A stretch of 23,587 nt of DNA from Actinomycetota bacterium. Its GTDB lineage: Bacteria; Actinomycetota; Thermoleophilia; UBA2241. Location of the stretch: the NCBI GenBank assembly GCA_003164655.1, contig PLTW01000108.1, positions 165-23,751 of the forward strand. Direction: 5' to 3'. The notes beneath the pieces are model-generated. The model was not told the DNA's origin and did no database searches. It saw only the letters and a program-made list of their open reading frames with translations. Position 1 is the first letter of the stretch. Each line of letters starts with the position of its first letter. This document shows, piece after piece, positions 17,288-23,587 of the stretch. The position numbers and the translations under genes are program-made.

Positions 17288-17307
17288 GGCCGCGCTCCCG
17301 CGCGGCC
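17288..17307 (+). promoter_or_regulatory. Leader hairpin before mtbB2
   Basis: An 8-base perfect stem, GGCCGCGC with GCGCGGCC, and a TCCC loop, about 20 bases upstream of the GGAGG ribosome-binding site. It may be a 5' leader control element or chance in GC-rich DNA. Confidence 0.35.
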
Positions 17308-17339
17308 TGTACTTGCGCGAAGCAGTGGAGGTGATGCGC

Positions 17340-18743
17340 TTGGAACCCAGGATCGCAACCCGCATGGGTGACGGCTCGCTGGTCGAGATGACGCGCTCCG
17401 AGATCAAGGCCGATCTCGAAGAGGGCACACAGCAGTCGGCCAAGCGGGCCAAGGTCGACCCGCTGACACAGGATGAGCTCGACCACCTGCTCGACATCTA
17501 CGCCTCGTCGGCGCGCTTCACGGCCGTCGACATCGGCGATGAGGTCGTGATGAGCAACGACGGCACGGGGACCAAGCACATCGGCAACCGCGTGCAGGAC
17601 CTGCAGACCTACGAGCAGGTGCTCGGCATCGACATCGTCGAGCTCTGGCAGATCGACTACTCCTACAAGGCCATCAAGACCAACGTCGCCCACGAGGGTC
17701 AGGCCATGAAGATCGCCCAGATGCTCTGCACCAATCCCGTGCAGTATGGGGCGATGCCCGACCTGGGCCGCTACTCCAAACCCGACGGTCCCATCGACAA
17801 CTGGTCCGAGCTGCTGCCCCTGATGAAGGTCGACGAGGCGCGCGCGGCCCAGATCGAAGCCTGTGCGATGCTGGTCGAAGACATCAACTTCGTAGCCGAC
17901 CACATGGTCGAGGCCGGCGCCGACGGCATCGACATGGACACCACCGGCGCGGCCGGCGACGCCGATTTTCTCGCCGGGCTCACCGCCTGCCGCATGCTGC
18001 GCGAGAAGTATCCCTTCCTGGGCATCGAGATCGGCATGGCCAGCGAGTTCGTGCTGGGCATGCACGGTCAGCTCGAGTTCGACGGCGAGCGCCTGGCCGG
18101 CATGTGGCCCAAGGATCAGCTGCGCATGGTGCAGGCGGCCGGCGGCTCCATCTACGGTCCGGCCGTCAACATCAACACCGGCAAGTCGACGGCCTGGAAC
18201 ATCGCCCGGGCGATCACCATCATCAAGCCCGCCATGGAGATCGCCGAGATCCCCGTGCACGTCAACGTGGGCATGGGCGTGGGCGGCGTGCCGACCTGCG
18301 TCTACCCGCCCGCCGACGCGACCTCGAGGGCCTCAAAGGCCTTTGTCGAGATCCTGAAGATCGACGGCTACTAGGTGGGTACCGGCGACCCCCTCGGCAT
18401 GGAGGGTGCCCACACGCAGGCCTCGGGCATGGGTGGAATGCGGACCGCGGGAGATCTCGTGGCACGTATGCAGATGACCCGGAGAATGCGTCTCAAAGAG
18501 GCTAAGGCCTACGTCGCCGACAAGCTCGGCTGCACGCCGCGCGACCTGTCCGACCCCAGCGCCATGGAGCAGATCCGCATCGAGAAGGGGCTCGGCACGC
18601 TGCCGTTCACCTCGTCGGTGCGACCGGGCGAGGCCGGCATGATCGAGGCCAAGTTCAACATCTCGCAGGTCCTCGACATTCCCATCAACAGCGTGGAGCG
18701 CTTCAAGGAGCGTGTCGGGCTGGCCAGCTCGTTCGCGGTCTGA
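17340..18743 (+). CDS. mtbB: Dimethylamine:corrinoid methyltransferase MtbB, copy 2, with in-frame amber (Pyl345)
   Basis: With TAG 18372-18374 read as Pyl the product is 467 residues, the same length as archaeal MtbB. It shows RMGDGSLVEMTRSEIKADLEEGT at the start, then QIDYSYKAIKTNVAHEGQAM and MDTTGAAGDADF. The segments GMASEFVLGMHG, VNINTGKSTAWN and NVGMGVGGVP follow, then KIDGY, the amber, and VGTGDPLGMEGAHTQASGMGG plus RTAGDLVARMQM. Of the three copies it keeps the family motifs best and may be the principal dimethylamine enzyme. TTG 17340 is chosen because GGAGG at 17327-17331 is 8 bases away and the same GGAGGTG...TTGGAA layout precedes copy 1; ATG 17334 is only 2 bases from the Shine-Dalgarno. 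The stop is TGA, followed by a terminator hairpin. Confidence 0.93.
18372..18374 (+). other. In-frame amber codon of mtbB2, predicted pyrrolysine
   Basis: TAG at codon 345, after GACGGCTAC and before GTGGGTACC. The latter forms one arm of a 9-base stem-loop (18375-18383 with 18405-18413). Confidence 0.92.
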
Positions 18744-18767
18744 CGACGACGCGGAAGCGCAAAGAAA

Positions 18768-18801
18768 GGGCGGCGGCGCGGCAGATGCCGCGCCGCCGCC
18801 C
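18768..18801 (+). terminator. Terminator after mtbB2
   Basis: A perfect 16-base inverted repeat, arms 18768-18783 and 18786-18801, followed by TCTTTGCC. It lies 24 bases after the mtbB2 TGA. Confidence 0.85.
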
Positions 18802-18810
18802 TCTTTGCCT

Positions 18811-18845
18811 GCAGGCGGGGCGGCGCGACGCGCCGCCCCGCCTGC
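18811..18845 (-). terminator. Terminator of the secreted protein gene
   Basis: A perfect 15-base inverted repeat, arms 18811-18825 and 18831-18845 with a 5-base loop, directly downstream of the minus-strand TAG at 18863-18865. It stands back to back with the mtbB2 terminator. Confidence 0.75.
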
Positions 18846-18862
18846 GTCGCGCCCGGAGAGCG

Positions 18863-19477
18863 CTACTTCAGGCGCGCCAGGAACGTAACCGAGCCAAAGG
18901 TGGCGCCGGGTGGCGGGGTCGTGCCGAAGGCGCCGTTGATCGCGGCCGTCGAGGTCGCGTTGAAGAACAGCAGAACGTCGGTGATCTTCACGTACTTGTA
19001 GCCGTGGCTGGTGACGATCGACGGGATCGAGCCCATGAGGTTCTCGTCGAAGAAGCGCGACGAGCGGTGGCCGTTGGCGGCGATCGAAAAGCCGGTGTTG
19101 TTGTTCACACCCGCTCGCCAGCCGGTCAGATCGAGCACGGTAAAGGTCGTCGCAGCGGGATGCACGTATGCCAGGCCGCCCTTGAGCAGGAACGTGCCCT
19201 GCAGCGCGCTCGGGCTCCAGGTGCCGCCGGAGATCGGCATCGTGAACTTCACGGCGGAGGTCGTGAAGGTCATGGCGGCGGGAGAGACCGGGTACGGCGG
19301 GATGGCGGCGCCGAAGAAGAGGATCGTCTGGGCGCGGTCGAGGCTGAAGGTCGCCGTGCCGGTGCCCAGGTGACGGGTAGTGGCACCGGCCGCGGCCGGC
19401 ACGAACGCGAACAGGCACAGCGCCGCGAGGGCAAGGACGGTCGCCGCCGCCGGACGGCCGTGACGCAAAGGCTTCAT
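18863..19477 (-). CDS. Secreted protein of unknown function
   Basis: A 204-residue protein with a Sec signal peptide: basic start MKPLRHGRPA, hydrophobic core TVLALAALCLFAFVPAAAG, and a likely cleavage after AGA near residue 31. The mature part is rich in Thr, Ser, Gly and Phe with no cysteine. Segments such as TATFSLDRAQTILFFGAAI, GTWSPSALQGTFLLKGGLAYV and FGSVTFLARLK suggest a beta-sandwich. I do not recognise the family; a cell-surface or extracellular binding protein is possible. ATG 19477 has GGAGG six bases upstream. It lies in reverse orientation between two mtbB genes, and it ends with TAG, so amber decoding would extend it. Confidence 0.75.
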   Translation of the reverse strand: MKPLRHGRPAAATVLALAALCLFAFVPAAAGATTRHLGTGTATFSLDRAQTILFFGAAIPPYPVSPAAMTFTTSAVKFTMPISGGTWSPSALQGTFLLKGGLAYVHPAATTFTVLDLTGWRAGVNNNTGFSIAANGHRSSRFFDENLMGSIPSIVTSHGYKYVKITDVLLFFNATSTAAINGAFGTTPPPGATFGSVTFLARLK

Positions 19478-19520
19478 GAGTGACCTCCCTGGGTCGAGCC
19501 GGATGTCGAAGGTGACGAGC

Positions 19521-19549
19521 ATCCTACCCGTCACGGGGCGCGCCGGACA
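19521..19549 (-). promoter_or_regulatory. Candidate promoter of the secreted protein gene
   Basis: On the minus strand TGTCCG (19549-19544), a 17-base spacer and TAGGAT (19526-19521). The leader would be about 35 bases and includes GGGAGG before the ATG. Confidence 0.45.
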
Positions 19550-19572
19550 CCGCCCCGGCTCACGGGGCGGTG
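19548..19572. promoter_or_regulatory. Perfect inverted repeat in the divergent region before mtbB3
   Basis: CACCGCCCCG (19548-19557) and CGGGGCGGTG (19563-19572) around GCTCA. It sits between the two divergent promoters, just upstream of the mtbB3 -35, a fitting place for a shared operator. Confidence 0.5.
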
Positions 19573-19594
19573 GGCGGCGGTCCCGGGCGCATTC

Positions 19595-19624
19595 TTGCCG
19601 CCCGCCGCGCCGCTGCGGTAGCAT
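19595..19624 (+). promoter_or_regulatory. Candidate promoter of the mtbB3-mttB-like operon
   Basis: TTGCCG at 19595-19600, an 18-base spacer and TAGCAT at 19619-19624. It leaves a leader of about 110 bases before the GTG. Confidence 0.55.
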
Positions 19625-19741
19625 CGCGGACACCTGCTCGGGTCGGCAGACGAGTCGCTTTGACGCGCTGTGGCGCTCGGGGCTTCCTGCAACCGGGGGC
19701 GTGCCGAGGCCGGGGGCAGGGCAGCCGCGGAGGTGACGCTG

Positions 19742-21166
19742 GTGGAACGGCAGGTACTGGCCCGCATGGGCGACGGCTCGCTGGTCGCAACGACCCGCGA
19801 TCAGATCAGGGCCGACCTCGAAGAAGGCACCCAGGCCGCCGCGGCCCGCGGCATGATGGCGCCCCTCGCGGCCGACGAGCTCGACCACCTGCTCGACATC
19901 TATGCGTCGTCGGCGCGCTTTACCGGCGTCGACATCGGCGCCGAGGTCGTGCTCTCCAAGGACGGCAGCGGTACGCCGCAACTCGGCAGCCGCATCGACG
20001 CGCTGTACGCCTGCGAGCAGGTGCTCGCCCACGACACGGTCGAGCTCTTTCACATCGACTACTCCTACAAGGCCGTCAAGACCATCGTGCCCTTCGAGCA
20101 GCAGTTCATGAAGGAGGCGCAGGAGCGGCTGACGGTTCCCGTGCACTACGGCGCCCAGCCCGACCTGGGCCGCTACTCGGCGCCCGACGGTCCGTGCGGC
20201 AACTGGTCGGAGCTGCTGCCGGCGCTGAAGATCGACGAGGCCCGGGCCGCCCAGGAGGAGGCGGTCGCCCTCGCCGTCGACGACATGGTCTACGTCGCCG
20301 AGAGCCTCTGGGAGGCCGGCGCCGACGGCCTCAACTTCGACACCGCCGGGGCCGCCGGCGACGCCGACTTTCTGGCGACGCTGCGGGCCGTCGAGACGCT
20401 GCGGGCCAGGCACCCCGAGATGGGCATCATGGTCGGCATGGCGGCCGAGATGGTGCTCGGCACCCACGGCCGGCTCGAGTACCGGGGCACGCGCCTGGCC
20501 GGACTCAAGCCGGCGGGCCAGCTGGCCGTCGTGGCGCAGGCCGGGGCGACCGTCTTTGGCCCGGCCGTCAACACCGTCACGACCAGATCGGTGGCCTGGA
20601 ACAGCGCCCGCGCCCTGACCTTCGTCAAACCCTGCATGGCGGCGGCCACTATCCCCATCCACATGAACGTCGGTATGGGCGTCGGCGGCATGCCGATGCA
20701 TGCCTTCGCGCCTGTCGACGCCGTGTCGCGGGCCTCGCGGGCCTGCGTCGACATCCTGCGCCTGGACGGCTTGTAGGTCGGTTCGGGCGACATGTTCGGC
20801 ATGGACGTCGCCCACTCGTGCGCCTCCGGCATGAACGGATTGCGCGCCGCCGGAGATCTGGTGGCGCGGCTGCAGATGGCCAAGGGCATGAGGATCACGC
20901 AGGCCAAGCGCTACGTCGCCGACCGGCTCGGCGTGACGCCTCTCGACCTGTCCGACAACACGGCGATGCACGAGCTGCGCGGCGAGCTGCGCCTGGGGCG
21001 CGTCTTTGAGACCGAATCGAGCTACTACGCCGACCCCAGCCCGCTCGAGGCCAAGTGGCACATCGCCGAACTGCTGGAGCTGCCGATCAACTCCGTCGAG
21101 CGCTTCAGAGCCGGCCTCTCGTGCGCTGGCCCGGCGGCGCCGGCGACAGCGAAGGATCGCCCGTGA
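19742..21166 (+). CDS. mtbB: Dimethylamine:corrinoid methyltransferase MtbB, copy 3, with in-frame amber (Pyl345)
   Basis: With TAG 20774-20776 read as Pyl the product is 474 residues. It shares ARMGDGSLVATTRDQIRADL, HIDYSYKAVKTIV, NFDTAGAAGDADF, NVGMGVGGMPMH and ILRLDGL before the amber, and VGSGDMFGMDVAHSCASGMNG plus RAAGDLVARLQM after it. It is the most diverged copy: VNTVTTRSVAWN replaces the NTNTGKS-type segment, and GMAAEMVLGTHG replaces GMxxEFVLGMHG. It may therefore prefer another methylated amine. GTG 19742 is chosen because GGAGG lies 8 bases upstream, as in the other copies. The TGA stop shares GTGA with the next gene. The C-terminal tail is slightly longer and Ala/Pro-rich. Confidence 0.9.
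20774..20776 (+). other. In-frame amber codon of mtbB3, predicted pyrrolysine
   Basis: TAG at codon 345, after GACGGCTTG and before GTCGGT. A perfect 7-base stem (20785-20791 with 20807-20813) starts nine bases after the end of the TAG codon. Confidence 0.9.
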
Positions 21167-22593
21167 GGACACTACTGCAGGTGCTGAGCGACGAGGAGCG
21201 CGAGCGTGTGCACGAGCACACGCTCGCGCTCCTCGAGACCACCGGCGTGCGCGTCGACAGTGAACAGGCACGCCGCATCCTGGCCGGGGCGGGGGCGACC
21301 GTCGACGACCGCCACATCGCCAGGTTGCCGCGCGCGCTCGTCGAGCGCGCGCTGGCGACCGCGCCCCGCTGCTTCTCGCTCGGCGGCCGGCGCCCCGGCT
21401 GGTCGCTGCCCATGAACGAGGGCGGCTTCACGCTGCTGGCCGACGGCGGCGGCACCACCGTCATCGATCGCACCACCCACGAACGGCGCCCGGGCACGCG
21501 CCGCGACTGGGTCGAATCGACCACGCTGCTCGACGCGCTCGACGACGTCGGCCTGTACTGGTGGATGGTCGAGTACGGTCTCGAAACCGAGACGCCGGGC
21601 GGCATGGTCGCCTACCTGCGCGACCTGTTCGGCCTGTTCTCCAAGCACATCCAGGACTCGTTTGCGCAGCCCGACCTCGCGCCCTGGCTGCTCGAGGCAC
21701 TCGAGATCGTCTTTGGCGGGCGCGACGCCGTGCGCGCGATCCACCCGTACTCGTACCTGATCACGCCGACCTCGCCGCTGGTCGTCGAGCGCTCGGGCAT
21801 CGACGCCTGGCTGGCCTTGCGCGGCTACGACATCCCGGTCGCCATCATGCCCATGCCGCTGATGGGCGCCACGGCCCCCGGCAGCATGCTGGCGACGCTC
21901 GTCGTGGCCAACGCGGAGACGCTGGCGACCCTGTGCGTGGTGCAGTCCGCCGAGCCCGGCACACCGACGATCTACGCGCCGGTCATCGCTGCCATGGACC
22001 CGCGCTCGGGGCGGCTCTCCGGAGGCGGCATCGAGCACGCCGTGATGGCTGCGGCCGGCACCCAGATGGCGCGGCTCTACGGCCTGCCGGTCGAGGCCTC
22101 GGGCTGTGGCACCGACCAGTTCGTGCCCGGCGCCCAGGCGGCCTTCGAGAAGGCCACGACGGCCCTGTTCACGGCGCTCTCCGTGCCCGACATCCTCGTC
22201 GGCCCGGGCATGCTCGCCGGCGCCATGGTGCTGTCGCTGGAGCAGCTCCTGATCGACTGCGAGATCTTCCGCGTCGCCCGCAAGGCCCAGGCCGGCATCG
22301 CCGTGAGCGACGACTCCTGGCTCGGCGAGGTCATCGCCGAGGTCGGTCCGGGCGGCGACTTTCTGGGGCAGCCCTCGACCCGTCGCAACGCGCGCTCGGG
22401 CGAGTTCTACCTGCCGGGACTCGGCTTGCACGACACCTACGAGTCGTGGCTCGCCGGCGGCGCGACCGACATCGTCGAGGAGGCTCGCGCCAGGGCCGAG
22501 GAGCTCCTGGCGAGCCACGTGCCGCCGGCCCTTGACGACGATGTGGTGCGCGCCCTGAACGAGCTCGCCGTCAGGGCGGGTCGCCCGGCGTAA
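21163..22593 (+). CDS. MttB-superfamily methyltransferase, non-pyrrolysine (COG5598 type)
   Basis: A 476-residue protein of the trimethylamine methyltransferase superfamily, continuous with no internal TAG. It begins with LSDEERERVHEHTLALLETTGVRV, the usual helical start, and contains SLGGRRPGW, LLADGGGTTVIDRTTHERR and PYSYLITPTSPLVV. Further segments are GAQAAFEKATTALFTALS and GPGMLAGAMVLSLEQLLIDCEIF, which line the TIM barrel. Relatives without Pyl demethylate quaternary amines such as glycine betaine, proline betaine or carnitine onto a corrinoid protein. Which of these fits cannot be told from sequence alone. GTG 21163 overlaps the mtbB3 stop (GTGA), with GAAGGA six bases upstream, so the two should be made together. 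It ends in TAA and is followed by a very strong hairpin. Confidence 0.9.
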   Translation: MRTLLQVLSDEERERVHEHTLALLETTGVRVDSEQARRILAGAGATVDDRHIARLPRALVERALATAPRCFSLGGRRPGWSLPMNEGGFTLLADGGGTTVIDRTTHERRPGTRRDWVESTTLLDALDDVGLYWWMVEYGLETETPGGMVAYLRDLFGLFSKHIQDSFAQPDLAPWLLEALEIVFGGRDAVRAIHPYSYLITPTSPLVVERSGIDAWLALRGYDIPVAIMPMPLMGATAPGSMLATLVVANAETLATLCVVQSAEPGTPTIYAPVIAAMDPRSGRLSGGGIEHAVMAAAGTQMARLYGLPVEASGCGTDQFVPGAQAAFEKATTALFTALSVPDILVGPGMLAGAMVLSLEQLLIDCEIFRVARKAQAGIAVSDDSWLGEVIAEVGPGGDFLGQPSTRRNARSGEFYLPGLGLHDTYESWLAGGATDIVEEARARAEELLASHVPPALDDDVVRALNELAVRAGRPA

Positions 22594-22626
22594 GGCGCCG
22601 GCGGCTGGCGCGGGGGAGGGGGTCGC

Positions 22627-22668
22627 GCGGCGCGAGGGGCGCCCGCCGGCGGGCGCCCCTCGCGCCGC
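22627..22668 (+). terminator. Terminator of the mtbB3-mttB-like operon
   Basis: A perfect 21-base inverted repeat with no spacer (22627-22647, 22648-22668), 33 bases after the TAA. As RNA the innermost bases must form the loop. There is no U tract. Confidence 0.75.
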
Positions 22669-22680
22669 AGGCGGGCAAAC

Positions 22681-22714
22681 GAGGGCGGGCCGCTCTGGCG
22701 AGCGGGCCGCCCTC
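22681..22714 (-). terminator. Terminator of the aldolase gene
   Basis: Arms 22681-22695 and 22700-22714, 14 of 15 pairs matched, with a 4-base loop. It lies directly downstream of the minus-strand TGA at 22765-22763. Confidence 0.7.
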
Positions 22715-22762
22715 GTCACATTCATCGGCCGAACTGGGGCGCCGGTCCGGCGTCCCCGCCGG

Positions 22763-23587
22763 TCAGTCGCGCACCGCGCCCGGCGCGGGTCCGGCGCGGT
22801 GGATGTCCATGACGTCCTGGAGCAGCTTGACGGCCTCGTCGTGAGGGCGCTGGAACGAGTTGCGGCCCATGATCGTGCCGAAGCTGCCGCCGGCGGCGCA
22901 CTGCCGGTTGTCGTCGAGCACGGCGTCGATGCCTTTAGCCTCGCCGCCCGAGAAGATGACGATGCGCCGACCGGCGAAGGCGCCCTGAATGACGGCCTTG
23001 ACGCGGTCGGTCAGCGTGTCGACCTTGATGCCGGCCTTGGCGTAGGCCTCGGCCGACTTTTTGTCCCACGGGGCATTGGTCGGCGGCTTGACCTTGATGA
23101 TGTGGGCGCCGAGCTGCGCCGCGATCTGGGCGGCGTAGGCCGCCACGTCGACCGCGGTCTCGCCCTCTTTGGGCAGGTCGCCGCCGCGCGGGTAGGACCA
23201 GACGACGACGGCGAGGCCGACCGACTTGGCTTCGGCGGCCAGCTCGCGCAGCTCCTCGTACATCTCGGTGCGGGCGCCGGAGGCGGGGTAGATGGTGAAG
23301 CCGATCGCGCTGGCGCCCAGGCGCAGGGCGTCGTCGACGCCCGCGGTGACCGCCGGCAGCGGCGCTTCGGGGTTGGTGTACAGCAGGTCGTGGTTGTTGA
23401 CCTTGAGGATCAGCGGGATCTGGCCGGCGTACTCGGCCGCGCCGGCCTCGATGGAGCCCAGCGGCGCCGCGTAGGCGTTGCAGCCGGCATCGATGGCCAG
23501 CTGAAAGTGGTAGCGGGGGTCGAAACCGTCGGGGTTGGGCGAGAAGCTGCGCGCGGGACCGTGTTCGAAGCCCTGGTCGACCGGCAG
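22763..23587 (-). CDS. Class I fructose-bisphosphate aldolase, DhnA/FbaB type (N-terminus outside window)
   Basis: The frame is open from the window edge (23587) to TGA, giving 274 visible residues; the start lies beyond the window. The sequence opens LPVDQGFEHGPARSFSPNPD, then has AYAAPLGSIEAGAAEYA, PLILKVNNHDLL and SAIGFTIYPASGARTEM. VVVWSYPRG, HIIKVKPPT and FSGGEAKG follow, near a closing NSFQRP. These are hallmarks of archaeal-type class I aldolases, which split fructose-1,6-bisphosphate through a lysine Schiff base; the lysines of IIKVK are the likely site. The ATG at 23263 is internal and should not be taken as the start. It converges with the methyltransferase operon across two hairpins and has no evident link to methylamine metabolism. 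Confidence 0.93.
   Translation of the reverse strand: MPVDQGFEHGPARSFSPNPDGFDPRYHFQLAIDAGCNAYAAPLGSIEAGAAEYAGQIPLILKVNNHDLLYTNPEAPLPAVTAGVDDALRLGASAIGFTIYPASGARTEMYEELRELAAEAKSVGLAVVVWSYPRGGDLPKEGETAVDVAAYAAQIAAQLGAHIIKVKPPTNAPWDKKSAEAYAKAGIKVDTLTDRVKAVIQGAFAGRRIVIFSGGEAKGIDAVLDDNRQCAAGGSFGTIMGRNSFQRPHDEAVKLLQDVMDIHRAGPAPGAVRD

Noticed and set aside
16713..20776. mtbB genes as pseudogenes with nonsense mutations, or as sequencing errors
   Set aside because: All three have the same codon at the same residue, conserved downstream sequence and a single break each.
22763..23263. Short aldolase starting at the ATG at 23263
   Set aside because: The conserved aldolase sequence continues upstream to the window edge, so that ATG is internal.

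Overview
The window is a high-GC bacterial chromosome segment, most likely from an actinomycete-lineage (Actinomycetota) anaerobe. Four things suggest this: strong GC bias, an HspR-type repressor next to clpC, many GTG/TTG starts with 4-base GTGA overlaps, and short or absent mRNA leaders behind TAnnnT -10 boxes. The phylum is an inference from these traits, and I cannot place the organism more finely.

Layout. 1-2811: end of hspR and complete clpC (proteostasis). 2933-4302: small membrane-type protein, an uncharacterised acidic-tailed protein and a metallo-beta-lactamase-fold hydrolase. 4386-7106: FmdB-type zinc ribbon protein with a repetitive tail, a degenerate GGDEF/EAL-like protein and, on the minus strand, an intact membrane diguanylate cyclase. 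7217-10964: surE, a HAD phosphatase and ligA as an overlapping operon. 10971-11283: a PhoB-like triple direct repeat, a possible small transcript with terminator, and tRNA-Thr(TGT). 11406-13557: DUF389 membrane protein and a GalT-like nucleotidyltransferase. 13749-22593: the methylamine region. 22763-23587: class I fructose-bisphosphate aldolase on the minus strand, running off the window.

The main discovery is at 15681-21166. Three tandem dimethylamine methyltransferase (MtbB) paralogues each carry one in-frame TAG at exactly residue 345, followed by a conserved 122-129 residue C-terminal part. This is the known signature of pyrrolysine (Pyl) decoding, so each gene should be read as one protein, not as a truncated gene plus an orphan fragment. 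The third mtbB overlaps by 4 bases a continuous, non-Pyl MttB-superfamily methyltransferase. An APC-family permease is transcribed divergently from the first mtbB and is a candidate amine importer. The likely scheme is uptake of a methylated amine, then methyl transfer to a corrinoid protein by the MtbB and MttB-type enzymes. No corrinoid protein, RamA, PylS, PylBCD or tRNA-Pyl gene is visible here, so these must lie elsewhere if the system works.

TAG is also an ordinary stop in this genome: 6 of the 20 genes whose ends are visible finish with TAG, including the permease and the secreted protein that flank the mtbB genes. An organism that decodes TAG as Pyl while still ending many genes with TAG needs conditional or context-dependent decoding. 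Candidate cis elements are stem-loops just after two of the three amber codons.
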